Below, piece by piece: positions 1 to 5,909 of a stretch of DNA of 6,998 bases. The notes beneath the pieces are model-generated. The model was not told the DNA's origin. It saw only the letters and a list, made by a program, of their open reading frames with translations, and ran no database searches. The stretch is taken from assembly GCA_022848825.1 (NCBI GenBank), contig JAJISH010000404.1:1-6998 (forward strand), written 5' to 3'. The position numbers and the translations under genes were made by a program. Each line of letters opens with the position of its first letter. The first letter of the stretch is position 1. Origin of the DNA: Thermoplasmatota archaeon (lineage in GTDB: Archaea > Thermoplasmatota > Thermoplasmata > RBG-16-68-12 > JAGMCJ01).

Positions 1-2220
1 AACGTCACGGGAGAGCTGAAGGTCATACCGATGAACATCGACTACATCATGATAGTCGACTCGGGCGATGGGGGGAACCCGAATTGGGTCGGTGACAGGA
101 ACTACACCCTGGGCGACACGGACAAGTTCTGGGCGATGGCATATAACAACACGGACGGCCCGATAGGCTTGGTGCCAGCGAACTGGACCACCACGAACAG
201 CCCCGTCTGCACCATAACAGACTATGGGACCTCGACCGAATTCGAAGCTTCGAACGAGGGAAGCTGCAAGGTCAAGGCCGAGTTCATGGGCAACCACACC
301 AACTGGACAGGCACGCTCAGCGTCACAAAGGCGGGCATTATCACCGTCGACGATGACGGAACCGCCGATTACGAGACGATCCAGGAGGCGATAGACGCTG
401 CAATCCCTGGTGACACGATATACGTGTACGAGGGCACATACCCCGAGAACGTCATCGTCAACAAGACCGTCAAGCTCAGGGGCGAGGCCAAGGAGAAGGT
501 AATTGTCACGGGCTCCGGTTCGGGGACCGTCTTCCTCGTGACGGCAGACCGAGTGCTCATCGAGGAGTTCACGATCACGGAGGGCGATTACGGCATCTTC
601 TCCGACTGGACGGACGCGCTGGAAGTGACGGATAACATAGTCACAATCTACACCTACGGCATATACCAGAACAGGACGACGGACTCCTGGATCACGTACA
701 ACGACATCTCGTACGGTGAGTACGGCATCGTCACGTACGAGGCGCACAACGACGGGATAAGGCACAACACGATCTCGTACAACACGGTCTACGGGGCGAA
801 GGACTACAACTCGCAGCTGAAGAACTGCTTCAACTGGAACAGGTTCTTCAAGAACAAGGTGGCGTACTACTACGACCCGGACCAAGAGCTCTCGACGCTG
901 GAGTTCGACGGCAACATCATAGAGGACAACGAGATCGGGATCAAGGTGAAGGGCGCGTCCACGGTCGACCTGACCAACAACACGCTCCGCAACAATGTGT
1001 ATGGGGTCTACATCGAGGATGCGTCGCCCCTTGTCCAGAACAACATCCTCGAAGGCAATAGGATAGGCATCTACTGTGAGGACTCCTCCTCGCTGATTCT
1101 GGAGAACACCATCACTGGCGGGGAGTTCGGCATCAACTGCATGAACGCGTCTCCCGTGATACAGGACAACACCATACAGGGTTCTGAGCGGTACGCGATC
1201 TTGCTCGAAGGGTCGACCGGCTCGGTGGAGGGCAACGACGGAGGGGAGATGAGAATCGAGGACTCGCACATCGATTCGCTGTCCCTGGTGAACTCGGACG
1301 TCGAGACCGTTGGAAGCACCGTCGGCCGTGTGACGTTCGACTCCGTCTCTCAGATTGCGGTTCTTTGGCGGGTGTCCATCCTGGTCACGGACGAGGAGGG
1401 TATACCGGTTCCCTACGCCGATGTCCAGGTGAACGATGCCTTTGGCGAGGAGGTCGCTTCGTTCCGCACTGGAAGTGACGGTCGAGGGCACGGACTGCTA
1501 GTCACTCAGAAGATAGACACGCTCGAGGGAAGCGAGGTCTTCAACCCGCATCTGATCACGGCCGCCAAGGAGGACGCCGTCGGTTCAACGCAGGAAACGA
1601 TAGCGGAGGACAGGGAGCTCGTGGTCGTCATCGTCGCGCCCTCGAAGGCGGATGGATTCTGGCTCCCGCTCTGGCTCATGATCACACTCGGCTCCGCTAT
1701 TGCCCTGGGGGCGGGCATCGGGGCCTTCCTTTCCACGGAGGTGGGCAAGTTCGCGTTCCTGTCCCTGCTCGTTCCGCTGTACACCAAGCTGAGGAAGAGG
1801 AACGTGCTGGACAACTACGAGCGCGGCCGCATCTACCAGTACATCGAGATGAACCCGGGCGAGCACTACAGCCAGATCAAACGGGACTTGACCCTCCCGA
1901 ACGGCTCGCTGGTCCACCATCTCAGGGTCCTGGAGAAGGCCTCCAAGATCAAGTCCCGAACGGATGGCAGGTTCAAGAGATTCTACACCCTCGACACGAG
2001 AATCCCGGTGCCGAACGGCGGGGTCCTGTCCGAGGTCCAGAAGCGAGTCATCGACGCGGTCAAGGACGTCCCGGGGGTCACTCAGAAGGAGATCGCTGCT
2101 CTCCTTGGCGTTCACCAGTCGAGCGTGAGCTACCAGATGGGGAGGCTGGAAGAGAGGAGACTGATCCGATCGGAGAGGAAGGGCAGGAAGATTCACTACT
2201 ATTATGTGGGCAGACCGTAG
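1..2220 (+). CDS. Membrane-anchored beta-helix surface protein with two C-terminal winged-helix domains (5' end outside window)
   Basis: The frame is open from base 1, so the Met at 31 is probably internal and the gene begins upstream. Numbering from that Met: residues 1-97 look like an Ig-like module; about 103-410 form a right-handed beta-helix of the NosD/PbH1 kind, starting with a DYETIQEAIDAA segment and followed by rungs of about 23 residues with recurring N-x-I/L and GI/GV positions; about 445-535 is a second beta-sandwich resembling carboxypeptidase-regulatory domains; 543-566 is a membrane helix, with a second hydrophobic patch at 573-586. Two winged helices follow (about 592-655 and 664-727), both with recognisable helix-turn-helix segments. 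About nine N-glycosylation sequons lie before the membrane helix and one after, supporting an outside N-terminal part and a cytoplasmic C-terminal part. Inferred role: a one-component sensor that binds a surface ligand or polysaccharide and controls transcription. Ligand and targets are unknown; the domain layout is firm. Confidence 0.88.
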   Translation, partial: NVTGELKVIPMNIDYIMIVDSGDGGNPNWVGDRNYTLGDTDKFWAMAYNNTDGPIGLVPANWTTTNSPVCTITDYGTSTEFEASNEGSCKVKAEFMGNHTNWTGTLSVTKAGIITVDDDGTADYETIQEAIDAAIPGDTIYVYEGTYPENVIVNKTVKLRGEAKEKVIVTGSGSGTVFLVTADRVLIEEFTITEGDYGIFSDWTDALEVTDNIVTIYTYGIYQNRTTDSWITYNDISYGEYGIVTYEAHNDGIRHNTISYNTVYGAKDYNSQLKNCFNWNRFFKNKVAYYYDPDQELSTLEFDGNIIEDNEIGIKVKGASTVDLTNNTLRNNVYGVYIEDASPLVQNNILEGNRIGIYCEDSSSLILENTITGGEFGINCMNASPVIQDNTIQGSERYAILLEGSTGSVEGNDGGEMRIEDSHIDSLSLVNSDVETVGSTVGRVTFDSVSQIAVLWRVSILVTDEEGIPVPYADVQVNDAFGEEVASFRTGSDGRGHGLLVTQKIDTLEGSEVFNPHLITAAKEDAVGSTQETIAEDRELVVVIVAPSKADGFWLPLWLMITLGSAIALGAGIGAFLSTEVGKFAFLSLLVPLYTKLRKRNVLDNYERGRIYQYIEMNPGEHYSQIKRDLTLPNGSLVHHLRVLEKASKIKSRTDGRFKRFYTLDTRIPVPNGGVLSEVQKRVIDAVKDVPGVTQKEIAALLGVHQSSVSYQMGRLEERRLIRSERKGRKIHYYYVGRP

Positions 2221-2295
2221 GAAAGCGGGCCTCGCGGACTTGCCACAACTCGATTGCGGATGGGAGCTGCTGTGACAAGCCAGGGCAAAACGTAG

Positions 2296-2334
2296 GGAGA
2301 AGCGGGAGCTTCTCCATCTTTCCTCTTGTTCTTC
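2296..2334 (+). terminator. Hairpin plus pyrimidine-rich tract after the beta-helix gene
   Basis: A perfect 8-bp stem (GGAGAAGC at 2296-2303 with GCTTCTCC at 2308-2315) closes a GGGA loop, which fits the stable GNRA tetraloop class. A T/C-rich run follows at 2316-2334. It lies about 75 bases after the stop of the beta-helix gene and before the TATA-like element of the next gene, so a transcription end is the simplest reading. Archaeal termination depends mainly on the U-rich tract, so the hairpin may instead protect the 3' end. Confidence 0.55.
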
Positions 2335-2374
2335 GGAGGATGCCACTCTGTCTTGGAACGGATCGACGGGAACG

Positions 2375-2381
2375 ATTAATA
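2375..2381 (+). promoter_or_regulatory. TATA-like element for the hydrolase/zinc-finger gene
   Basis: ATTAATA stands out in a GC-rich intergenic region, with a purine-rich stretch (GGGAACG) just upstream that could serve as BRE. Archaeal transcription starts about 25 bases downstream, which would fall near 2402-2406, only a few bases before the ATG at 2409. That predicts a leaderless or nearly leaderless transcript and agrees with the lack of a convincing Shine-Dalgarno site there. Confidence 0.4.
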
Positions 2382-2408
2382 CCATGAGAGCAGATTGGAT
2401 GATTGCCC

Positions 2409-3062
2409 ATGGATCCCCTGAACCACGCGCTCATTGCCTGGATGATCGCCAACAGCTTCGACGTGGACGTCCGCACCCGCCGATTCTGCCTGCTCGCAGG
2501 GGTCATCCCCGACCTCGATGGAATCCCGATTCTGTTCGACGAGCAGCTGTTCCAGGCCGTGCACCACACGTTCGGGCACATGCTCCTTTTCGGAGTGCTC
2601 GTGTCGCTCGTCCTTGCCCTCTTCCTGGAGAAGAAGAGGCTGGGGTTCTCCGTGATCCTGCTAGGCTTCGGTGCCCACCTCGGGGCTGACATCATAGGCT
2701 CCAATTGGCCCATTCCCGCGTTCGCGCCACTCCTTCCCGCTCAGATCTCCGTCTCTCCGTACGTATCGGATTTCATCATCTACAGTGTGATAGGTCCGGT
2801 GTTCCTGATTCTCGGGATACTAGCGGCGGTTCTCATACTGGTCCGACTGAAGAGAACACCGATGGAGTTCTTCTCCAAGAGATGGGACGGGATCATGGTC
2901 AACTTCCTGACGCTGCCGTTCAAGGAGAAGTGCTACGCCTGTGACCGGCGGGCGTTCCTTGTGTGCGAGCACTGCAATAGAACGGTGTGCATGTCTCACG
3001 TTGCGGGCTCGACCAAGCAGGTACTCTGCGACACTTGCTCGACGTCCACACGGGGGCAGTAG
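2409..3062 (+). CDS. YdjM-type membrane-associated metal-dependent hydrolase with C-terminal B-box-like zinc finger
   Basis: This is a 217-residue protein. The N-terminal part matches the YdjM family (putative membrane-bound metal-dependent hydrolases, PF04307 type): His6, the PDLDG segment with Asp35 and Asp37, an HHTFGH cluster (His52, His53, His57) and HLGAD (His90, Asp94) are candidate metal ligands. Hydrophobic stretches lie at about 26-43, 58-74, 79-97 and 118-146. After a basic linker, residues 175-210 hold eight ligands spaced C-x2-C-x7-C-x2-C-x4-C-x2-H-x9-C-x2-C, similar to B-box zinc fingers seen at the termini of some prokaryotic membrane proteins. The ATG at 2409 is preferred over an in-frame TTG two codons earlier because MDPLNHALIAW matches the usual family start and sits just after the predicted transcription start. 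The substrate is unknown; the family has no well-defined reaction. It stands alone, converging on the pilin gene. Confidence 0.8.
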   Translation: MDPLNHALIAWMIANSFDVDVRTRRFCLLAGVIPDLDGIPILFDEQLFQAVHHTFGHMLLFGVLVSLVLALFLEKKRLGFSVILLGFGAHLGADIIGSNWPIPAFAPLLPAQISVSPYVSDFIIYSVIGPVFLILGILAAVLILVRLKRTPMEFFSKRWDGIMVNFLTLPFKEKCYACDRRAFLVCEHCNRTVCMSHVAGSTKQVLCDTCSTSTRGQ

Positions 3063-3194
3063 ATTGCGGCCAGGAGGGGTGTTCTGTTTCTGATCACTGC
3101 TCAGCGCGTCTTCCCCGTGCGACGATAGTGCTTGCTGGTGACCGGTCCCCTGGAGGCGTCTGGGTGCTTTTGAAGAGCCTGGAAAGATGAAGCG

Positions 3195-3221
3195 CTCCTC
3201 TCAGAGGAGAAAAAAAATAAA
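3195..3221 (-). terminator. T-rich terminator of the pilin gene with adjacent hairpin
   Basis: Reading the minus strand past the pilin stop, a T-rich tract (TTTATTTTTTTT, complement of 3210-3221) starts 14 bases after the gene. A perfect 6-7 bp inverted repeat follows (CTCCTCT at 3195-3201, AGAGGAG at 3203-3209). Archaeal termination needs mainly the U-tract, so this is a good terminator for the pilin transcript. The rest of the 172-base convergent spacer (3063-3194) shows only modest T-rich patches for the plus-strand gene and nothing else I can support. Confidence 0.6.
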
Positions 3222-3234
3222 GAGGGGGGAGTGC

Positions 3235-3687
3235 CTAGGTCTCCCAGTCGACACTTCCCCTTACGTTCCCGGACTCTCTCCAGAATATGTTCAGCTCGTA
3301 GCGGCTCTCTGGTTCGCACGTGATGATGAAGCGGTCACCAGATGTCAGTCTGCCACCGTCATCGAGGTCGGTGAATCTATAGTTGCCTTTGCTGACTTCC
3401 TCGAGCGGGTCCATCGTGTGCACTTTGGTCCCGTTCTTGAGGATGATCACCTTGTAGTAGCTGAGTTCCTCGTTGGTCGGTGTGCTGGTGACCCGGAACT
3501 CCCAAATGTCCGGTCCTATGGGTTCCTTGGTCATCAGGTCTTGCCCTGGCGGTTCTGGTTCGTCAGGGATGAGGCTGGTCACCAACACGTACAAAACAGC
3601 TGCGAGCACCACGGTGATCGCCACCATCAATATGGTCGCGATAACCGGAGACACTGCTACGTCGTTCCTTATCCAGGCTCTTTCCAA
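3235..3687 (-). CDS. Archaeal type IV pilin-like protein (Pilin_N family)
   Basis: This 150-residue protein has the archaeal pilin N-terminus: a short basic leader (MERAWIRND), then AVSPVIATILMVAIT and a continuous hydrophobic helix to about residue 40, the part that packs in the pilus core (PF07790/DUF1628 type). A PibD/FlaK-type prepilin peptidase would cut just before the hydrophobic stretch, near residues 9-11; the exact bond cannot be fixed from sequence. A proline- and acid-rich linker (41-60) leads to a small beta-rich head (about 60-150) that I cannot assign to a named fold. The start is TTG at 3687, supported by a perfect AGGAGG seven bases upstream. No pilus motor or platform gene is nearby, so it is an isolated pilin that presumably uses machinery encoded elsewhere, or a minor surface or adhesion subunit. 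Confidence 0.85.
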   Translation of the reverse strand: MERAWIRNDVAVSPVIATILMVAITVVLAAVLYVLVTSLIPDEPEPPGQDLMTKEPIGPDIWEFRVTSTPTNEELSYYKVIILKNGTKVHTMDPLEEVSKGNYRFTDLDDGGRLTSGDRFIITCEPESRYELNIFWRESGNVRGSVDWET

Positions 3688-3694
3688 GTTTTGT

Positions 3695-3700
3695 CCTCCT
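3695..3700 (-). promoter_or_regulatory. Ribosome binding site of the pilin gene
   Basis: AGGAGG on the minus strand, seven bases before the TTG at 3687-3685. It decides the non-ATG start. The adjacent CTGCAG palindromes (3699-3704 and 3713-3718) could pair and partly cover it. Confidence 0.8.
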
Positions 3701-3743
3701 GCAGACTTTCGCCTGCAGTTAGTAAACTCTGTAATCGGAGCCA

Positions 3744-3756
3744 GATAAATGTTTCG
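3744..3756 (-). promoter_or_regulatory. TATA-like and BRE-like element of the pilin gene
   Basis: On the minus strand, CGAAA (complement of 3752-3756) followed by CATTTATC (complement of 3744-3751) resembles a BRE plus TATA box. Transcription would start near 3722, giving a leader of roughly 35 bases that contains the AGGAGG site. The pilin is thus probably transcribed apart from the upstream six-gene operon. Confidence 0.45.
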
Positions 3757-3779
3757 GTGGAAACGGGGGTTTTGCAGTG

Positions 3780-3799
3780 TTCCAGCTCCGCGTCTGGAA
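3780..3799 (-). other. Inverted repeat downstream of the six-gene operon
   Basis: TTCCAG (3780-3785) and CTGGAA (3794-3799) form a 6-bp stem with an 8-base loop, flanked by CAGTGT copies at 3775-3780 and 3802-3807. It lies about 40 bases after the operon's last stop codon and upstream of the pilin promoter. There is no strong T-tract, so a terminator or regulator site is only possible, not shown. Confidence 0.25.
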
Positions 3800-3835
3800 A
3801 ACAGTGTCTAGAGGGTCTTGAGTGACTACCCTTCC

Positions 3836-3988
3836 CTATTTCACTCGCTTCATCGGGGCACCGCAGCAGTACGGGGTCGCCTGGGGCTCCTCATCGAACT
3901 CGATGACGTTGCAGGCGCAGTCATCCCCACATTCGCACTCGTACTTGATCGGCTTCCCGGTCTCGGAGCAACCGCATGTCTCACACAC
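3836..3988 (-). CDS. Small cysteine-rich metal-binding protein with CCGxPM motif
   Basis: With the GTG start at 3988 this is 50 residues with nine cysteines: C2, C5, C7 (start MCETCGC), C18, C20, C24, C26, and C41-C42 in CCGAPM. The CCGxxM ending resembles the second half of the desulforedoxin / desulfoferrodoxin N-terminal iron site, where two cysteines in a row ligate iron, but the first half (C-x-C-x3-C-x-C) differs from its CxxC. GTG is chosen over in-frame ATGs at 4021 and 4006 because GGAGGTGA (3993-4000) lies four bases upstream of it; the ATG at 4021 would overlap the IscU stop. It is the last gene of the operon, 26 bases after iscU. Likely an iron or zinc carrier, redox miniprotein or assembly accessory serving the Fe-S genes; no function can be assigned. 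Confidence 0.72.
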   Translation of the reverse strand: MCETCGCSETGKPIKYECECGDDCACNVIEFDEEPQATPYCCGAPMKRVK

Positions 3989-3992
3989 ATCT

Positions 3993-4000
3993 TCACCTCC
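3993..4000 (-). promoter_or_regulatory. Ribosome binding site setting the GTG start of the cysteine-rich gene
   Basis: GGAGGTGA on the minus strand, a full match to the archaeal anti-Shine-Dalgarno, followed by AGAT and then GTG at 3988-3986. Earlier ATG codons at 4021 and 4006 lie upstream of or within this context and have no comparable site. Confidence 0.75.
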
Positions 4001-4014
4001 CTTCATATCGGATC

Positions 4015-4470
4015 TTAACACGTATCACAGTGATTATGATTGTGCTCGCACGTGTGCCCCGCCGGCTTCTCCTCTTCCTCGACCATCTCGCCTTTCTTGC
4101 GCTTGTAGTCCTTGATTGCCTCGTGGAGCGCATCCGCAGCCAGGTTCGAGCAGTGCATCTTGACGGGCGGTAGGCCGTCCAGCTCGTCCGCCACGTCGTT
4201 GCGCGTGATCTTCATCGCCTCGTCCAAACGCATCCCTTTCGCCATCTCGCTCACCATGCTGCTCGTCGCAATGGCCGAACCGCAACCGAACGTCTGGAAC
4301 CTGATGTCCTCGATCTTGTCGTCCTTGACCTTGATGAAGATCTCCATAAGGTCCCCGCAGACGGGGTTCCCGACCTTTCCGTGACCATCTGCGTCGTCCA
4401 TCGAGCCCACGTTCTTCGGATTCATGAAGTGCTCCATCACCTTCTTGCTGTATCCTATCTGTTGTGCCAT
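4015..4470 (-). CDS. iscU: IscU/NifU-N type Fe-S cluster scaffold with His/Cys-rich tail
   Basis: This 151-residue protein has the three scaffold cysteines of the IscU family: Cys38 in GNPVCGD (with Asp40, the residue whose change stabilises clusters in known IscU proteins), Cys63 in FGCGSAIA and Cys107 in KMHCSNLA. It should assemble a [2Fe-2S] cluster with the neighbouring IscS-like protein and pass it on. The core ends near residue 127; a charged linker follows, then an unusual tail with C141, H143, H145, H147, C148 and C151, absent from typical IscU and likely to bind metal. The usual LPPVK chaperone-binding motif is present in shape (LPPVKMHC), although no hscA or hscB lies in the window. 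The start ATG at 4470 has GGGTGAT three bases upstream. It follows the IscS-like gene by ten bases, so the two are surely co-transcribed. Confidence 0.93.
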   Translation of the reverse strand: MAQQIGYSKKVMEHFMNPKNVGSMDDADGHGKVGNPVCGDLMEIFIKVKDDKIEDIRFQTFGCGSAIATSSMVSEMAKGMRLDEAMKITRNDVADELDGLPPVKMHCSNLAADALHEAIKDYKRKKGEMVEEEEKPAGHTCEHNHNHCDTC

Positions 4471-4480
4471 TCTATCACCC

Positions 4481-5641
4481 TTATTCCTTGCCCAAAGATG
4501 AAATCTTCCTCAGCTTGTCGACCATCTTGTCCACGGCGTCTACGACCCGGGGCACCTGCTCGATCGTGTTCGACCGTCCGAGCGTCAGAACCATGGAGCC
4601 GTGCGCCTCCTCGTGCTTCAGCCCGATGGCCAACAACACGTGCGAAGGCTCCAGCGTCTTCGACGAGCACGCCGAGCCTGTCGAGACCTGTATGCCCTGG
4701 GCGTCCATGAGGAGGAGTATGCTCTCGCCCTCTATGTGGCTGAAGCGGAAGCTCGCGTGGTGCGGCAGCCTCTTCGTTCGATGCCCGGTGAGGTAGGTCT
4801 CCTCGATCTTCAGTATCTCCTCGATCAGGTTGTCCCTCATCTCGCTCAGGCAGGCGCTCTCCGCGCCCATCTCCTCGCGCGCGATCCTGGCCGCCTCGCC
4901 CATGCCGGCGATTGCGAAGATGTTCTCGGTGCCTGACCTGAGCCCTCGCTCCTGTCCTCCGCCGGGGAGAATCGGCTGGATCCTGACGCCTATCTTCACA
5001 TACAACGCACCGGCGCCTTGAGGACCGTACATGTCGTTTGAGGACAGCGTGAGCAGGTCTATGCCATCCGCCTGAACGTCTATCGGTATCCGGCCCGCCG
5101 CGGCGGTCGCGTCCACATGAAGGTACAGACCCTTTTCGTGCACAATCTCGCTGATCTCTCGGATGGGTTCAATCGTCCCGATCTCGTTGTTGGCGTACAT
5201 TATCGACGTCACCGTGGTCTCCCTGGTCAGCGAGTCCTCCAGCTTCTCGAGGTCAACGATGCCGCTCGAGTCCACGGGAACCGTGGTGAGCTCGAATTCG
5301 TTCTTCTGCAGATCCTTCATCGGGTTGAGGACGGACATGTGCTCTATCGCGCTGGAGACGACTCTCTTACCTTTTCCGATATTCCTGAGAGCCGCGCCCT
5401 TGATCGCCAGATTGTTCGCCTCGGTTGCCCCGCTCGTGAATAGGATCGTCTTCTCTTTCTCCGCATTGATGAGGTCGGCGACCTTCGTTCTGGCGTCCTC
5501 GATGGCCCGCCTGGCTTCCAGACCGACGGAATGAAGGGACGAGGGGTTCCCGTAACCGCCCGCAAGATACGGCTCAGCGAACCTGAGCACTCTCGCGTCG
5601 ACAGGCGTTACGGATGCGTGATCCAGGAATATTCTCTCCAT
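4481..5641 (-). CDS. iscS: IscS/NifS-family protein lacking the PLP-binding lysine
   Basis: At 386 residues this is full-length for the family (class V aminotransferase fold). Kept features: TSGATEANNLAIKG (69-82, PLP phosphate loop), Glu100-His101 (ring-stacking His), NNEIG (151-155), Asp177 in HVDA, GGGQERGLRSGTEN (227-240), the persulfide loop GSACSS with Cys325, and Arg356 in LGR. Changed features: where active enzymes read S-x-H-K-x-Y-GPKG, this one reads S200-S-N-D203-M-Y-GPQG, so the Schiff-base Lys is Asp and the His before it is Asn; the Gln of the DATQ segment is Ala180. Codons at 5028-5045 read cleanly, with no frameshift. It should still pair with IscU, and Cys325 could accept sulfur or ligate a cluster, but ordinary PLP cysteine desulfuration looks unlikely. 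I recall that the Archaeoglobus fulgidus IscS has a Lys-to-Asp change at this site. It lies 16 bases after the TusA-like gene and ten before iscU. Confidence 0.93.
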   Translation of the reverse strand: MERIFLDHASVTPVDARVLRFAEPYLAGGYGNPSSLHSVGLEARRAIEDARTKVADLINAEKEKTILFTSGATEANNLAIKGAALRNIGKGKRVVSSAIEHMSVLNPMKDLQKNEFELTTVPVDSSGIVDLEKLEDSLTRETTVTSIMYANNEIGTIEPIREISEIVHEKGLYLHVDATAAAGRIPIDVQADGIDLLTLSSNDMYGPQGAGALYVKIGVRIQPILPGGGQERGLRSGTENIFAIAGMGEAARIAREEMGAESACLSEMRDNLIEEILKIEETYLTGHRTKRLPHHASFRFSHIEGESILLLMDAQGIQVSTGSACSSKTLEPSHVLLAIGLKHEEAHGSMVLTLGRSNTIEQVPRVVDAVDKMVDKLRKISSLGKE

Positions 5642-5657
5642 GGCATTCCCCCGCTGA

Positions 5658-5897
5658 CTACTTCGTCTTCCTGATGTATGCGGTCATCATCGTCCCTTCT
5701 CTCTCGAATCTGACTATCTCGTGACCCATGTTCTTGGCCCAAACCTTGAGGTCGCCCTCATAGGCCGAATCGTCCGCCTCGACCATGAGTATCTGACCCA
5801 CCTCGAGGTTGTCGATCGCCTGCTTCGTCTTCATGATGGGCATGGGGCAGAAGAGCCCCACACAGTCGAGTTCGGCGTCTGGTATCAGATCTGCCAT
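5658..5897 (-). CDS. tusA: TusA/SirA-family sulfur carrier protein
   Basis: A 79-residue protein of usual family length. The N-terminal motif LDCVGLFCPMPIMKTKQAI carries the invariant CPxP cysteine (Cys17), which in TusA-type proteins holds a persulfide and passes sulfur between proteins; an extra cysteine, Cys12, sits five residues before it. The remainder (VGQILMVEADD, then DLKVWAKNMGHEI and a final beta strand) fits the two-layer alpha/beta fold. It lies 12 bases after rubrerythrin and 16 before the IscS-like gene, all on the same strand. In bacteria TusA takes sulfur from IscS for tRNA thiolation; here the partner lacks its PLP lysine, so the direction of sulfur flow is open, and delivery to the IscS/IscU pair is a reasonable inference. 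The symbol names the family, not proven tRNA thiolation. Confidence 0.88.
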   Translation of the reverse strand: MADLIPDAELDCVGLFCPMPIMKTKQAIDNLEVGQILMVEADDSAYEGDLKVWAKNMGHEIVRFEREGTMMTAYIRKTK

Positions 5898-5909
5898 TCC
5901 TTCCCCCGC

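Noticed and set aside
1585..2385. A 266-codon open frame on the minus strand opposite the end of the beta-helix gene
   Set aside because: The opposite strand encodes clear membrane and winged-helix segments; the minus reading is rich in Arg, Ser, Pro and Asp with no recognisable domain, as expected of an antisense frame in GC-rich DNA.
2384..2689. A 101-codon plus-strand frame starting at ATG 2384
   Set aside because: It is out of frame with the hydrolase whose metal-ligand and membrane segments are clear; its product is Arg/Pro-rich with no domain.
3187..3825. A 212-codon plus-strand frame across the pilin gene
   Set aside because: The minus strand carries the SPVIATILMVAIT pilin signature with a perfect ribosome binding site; the plus frame has low-complexity content and no motif.
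3989..4021. An 11-residue longer N-terminus for the cysteine-rich protein starting at ATG 4021
   Set aside because: It would overlap the iscU stop and lacks a ribosome binding site, whereas GGAGGTGA sits ideally before GTG 3988.
5028..5045. The IscS-like gene as a decaying pseudogene
   Set aside because: The frame is intact at full family length, other active-site and Cys-loop motifs are kept, and it is tightly placed in an operon, so the changes look selected rather than decayed.
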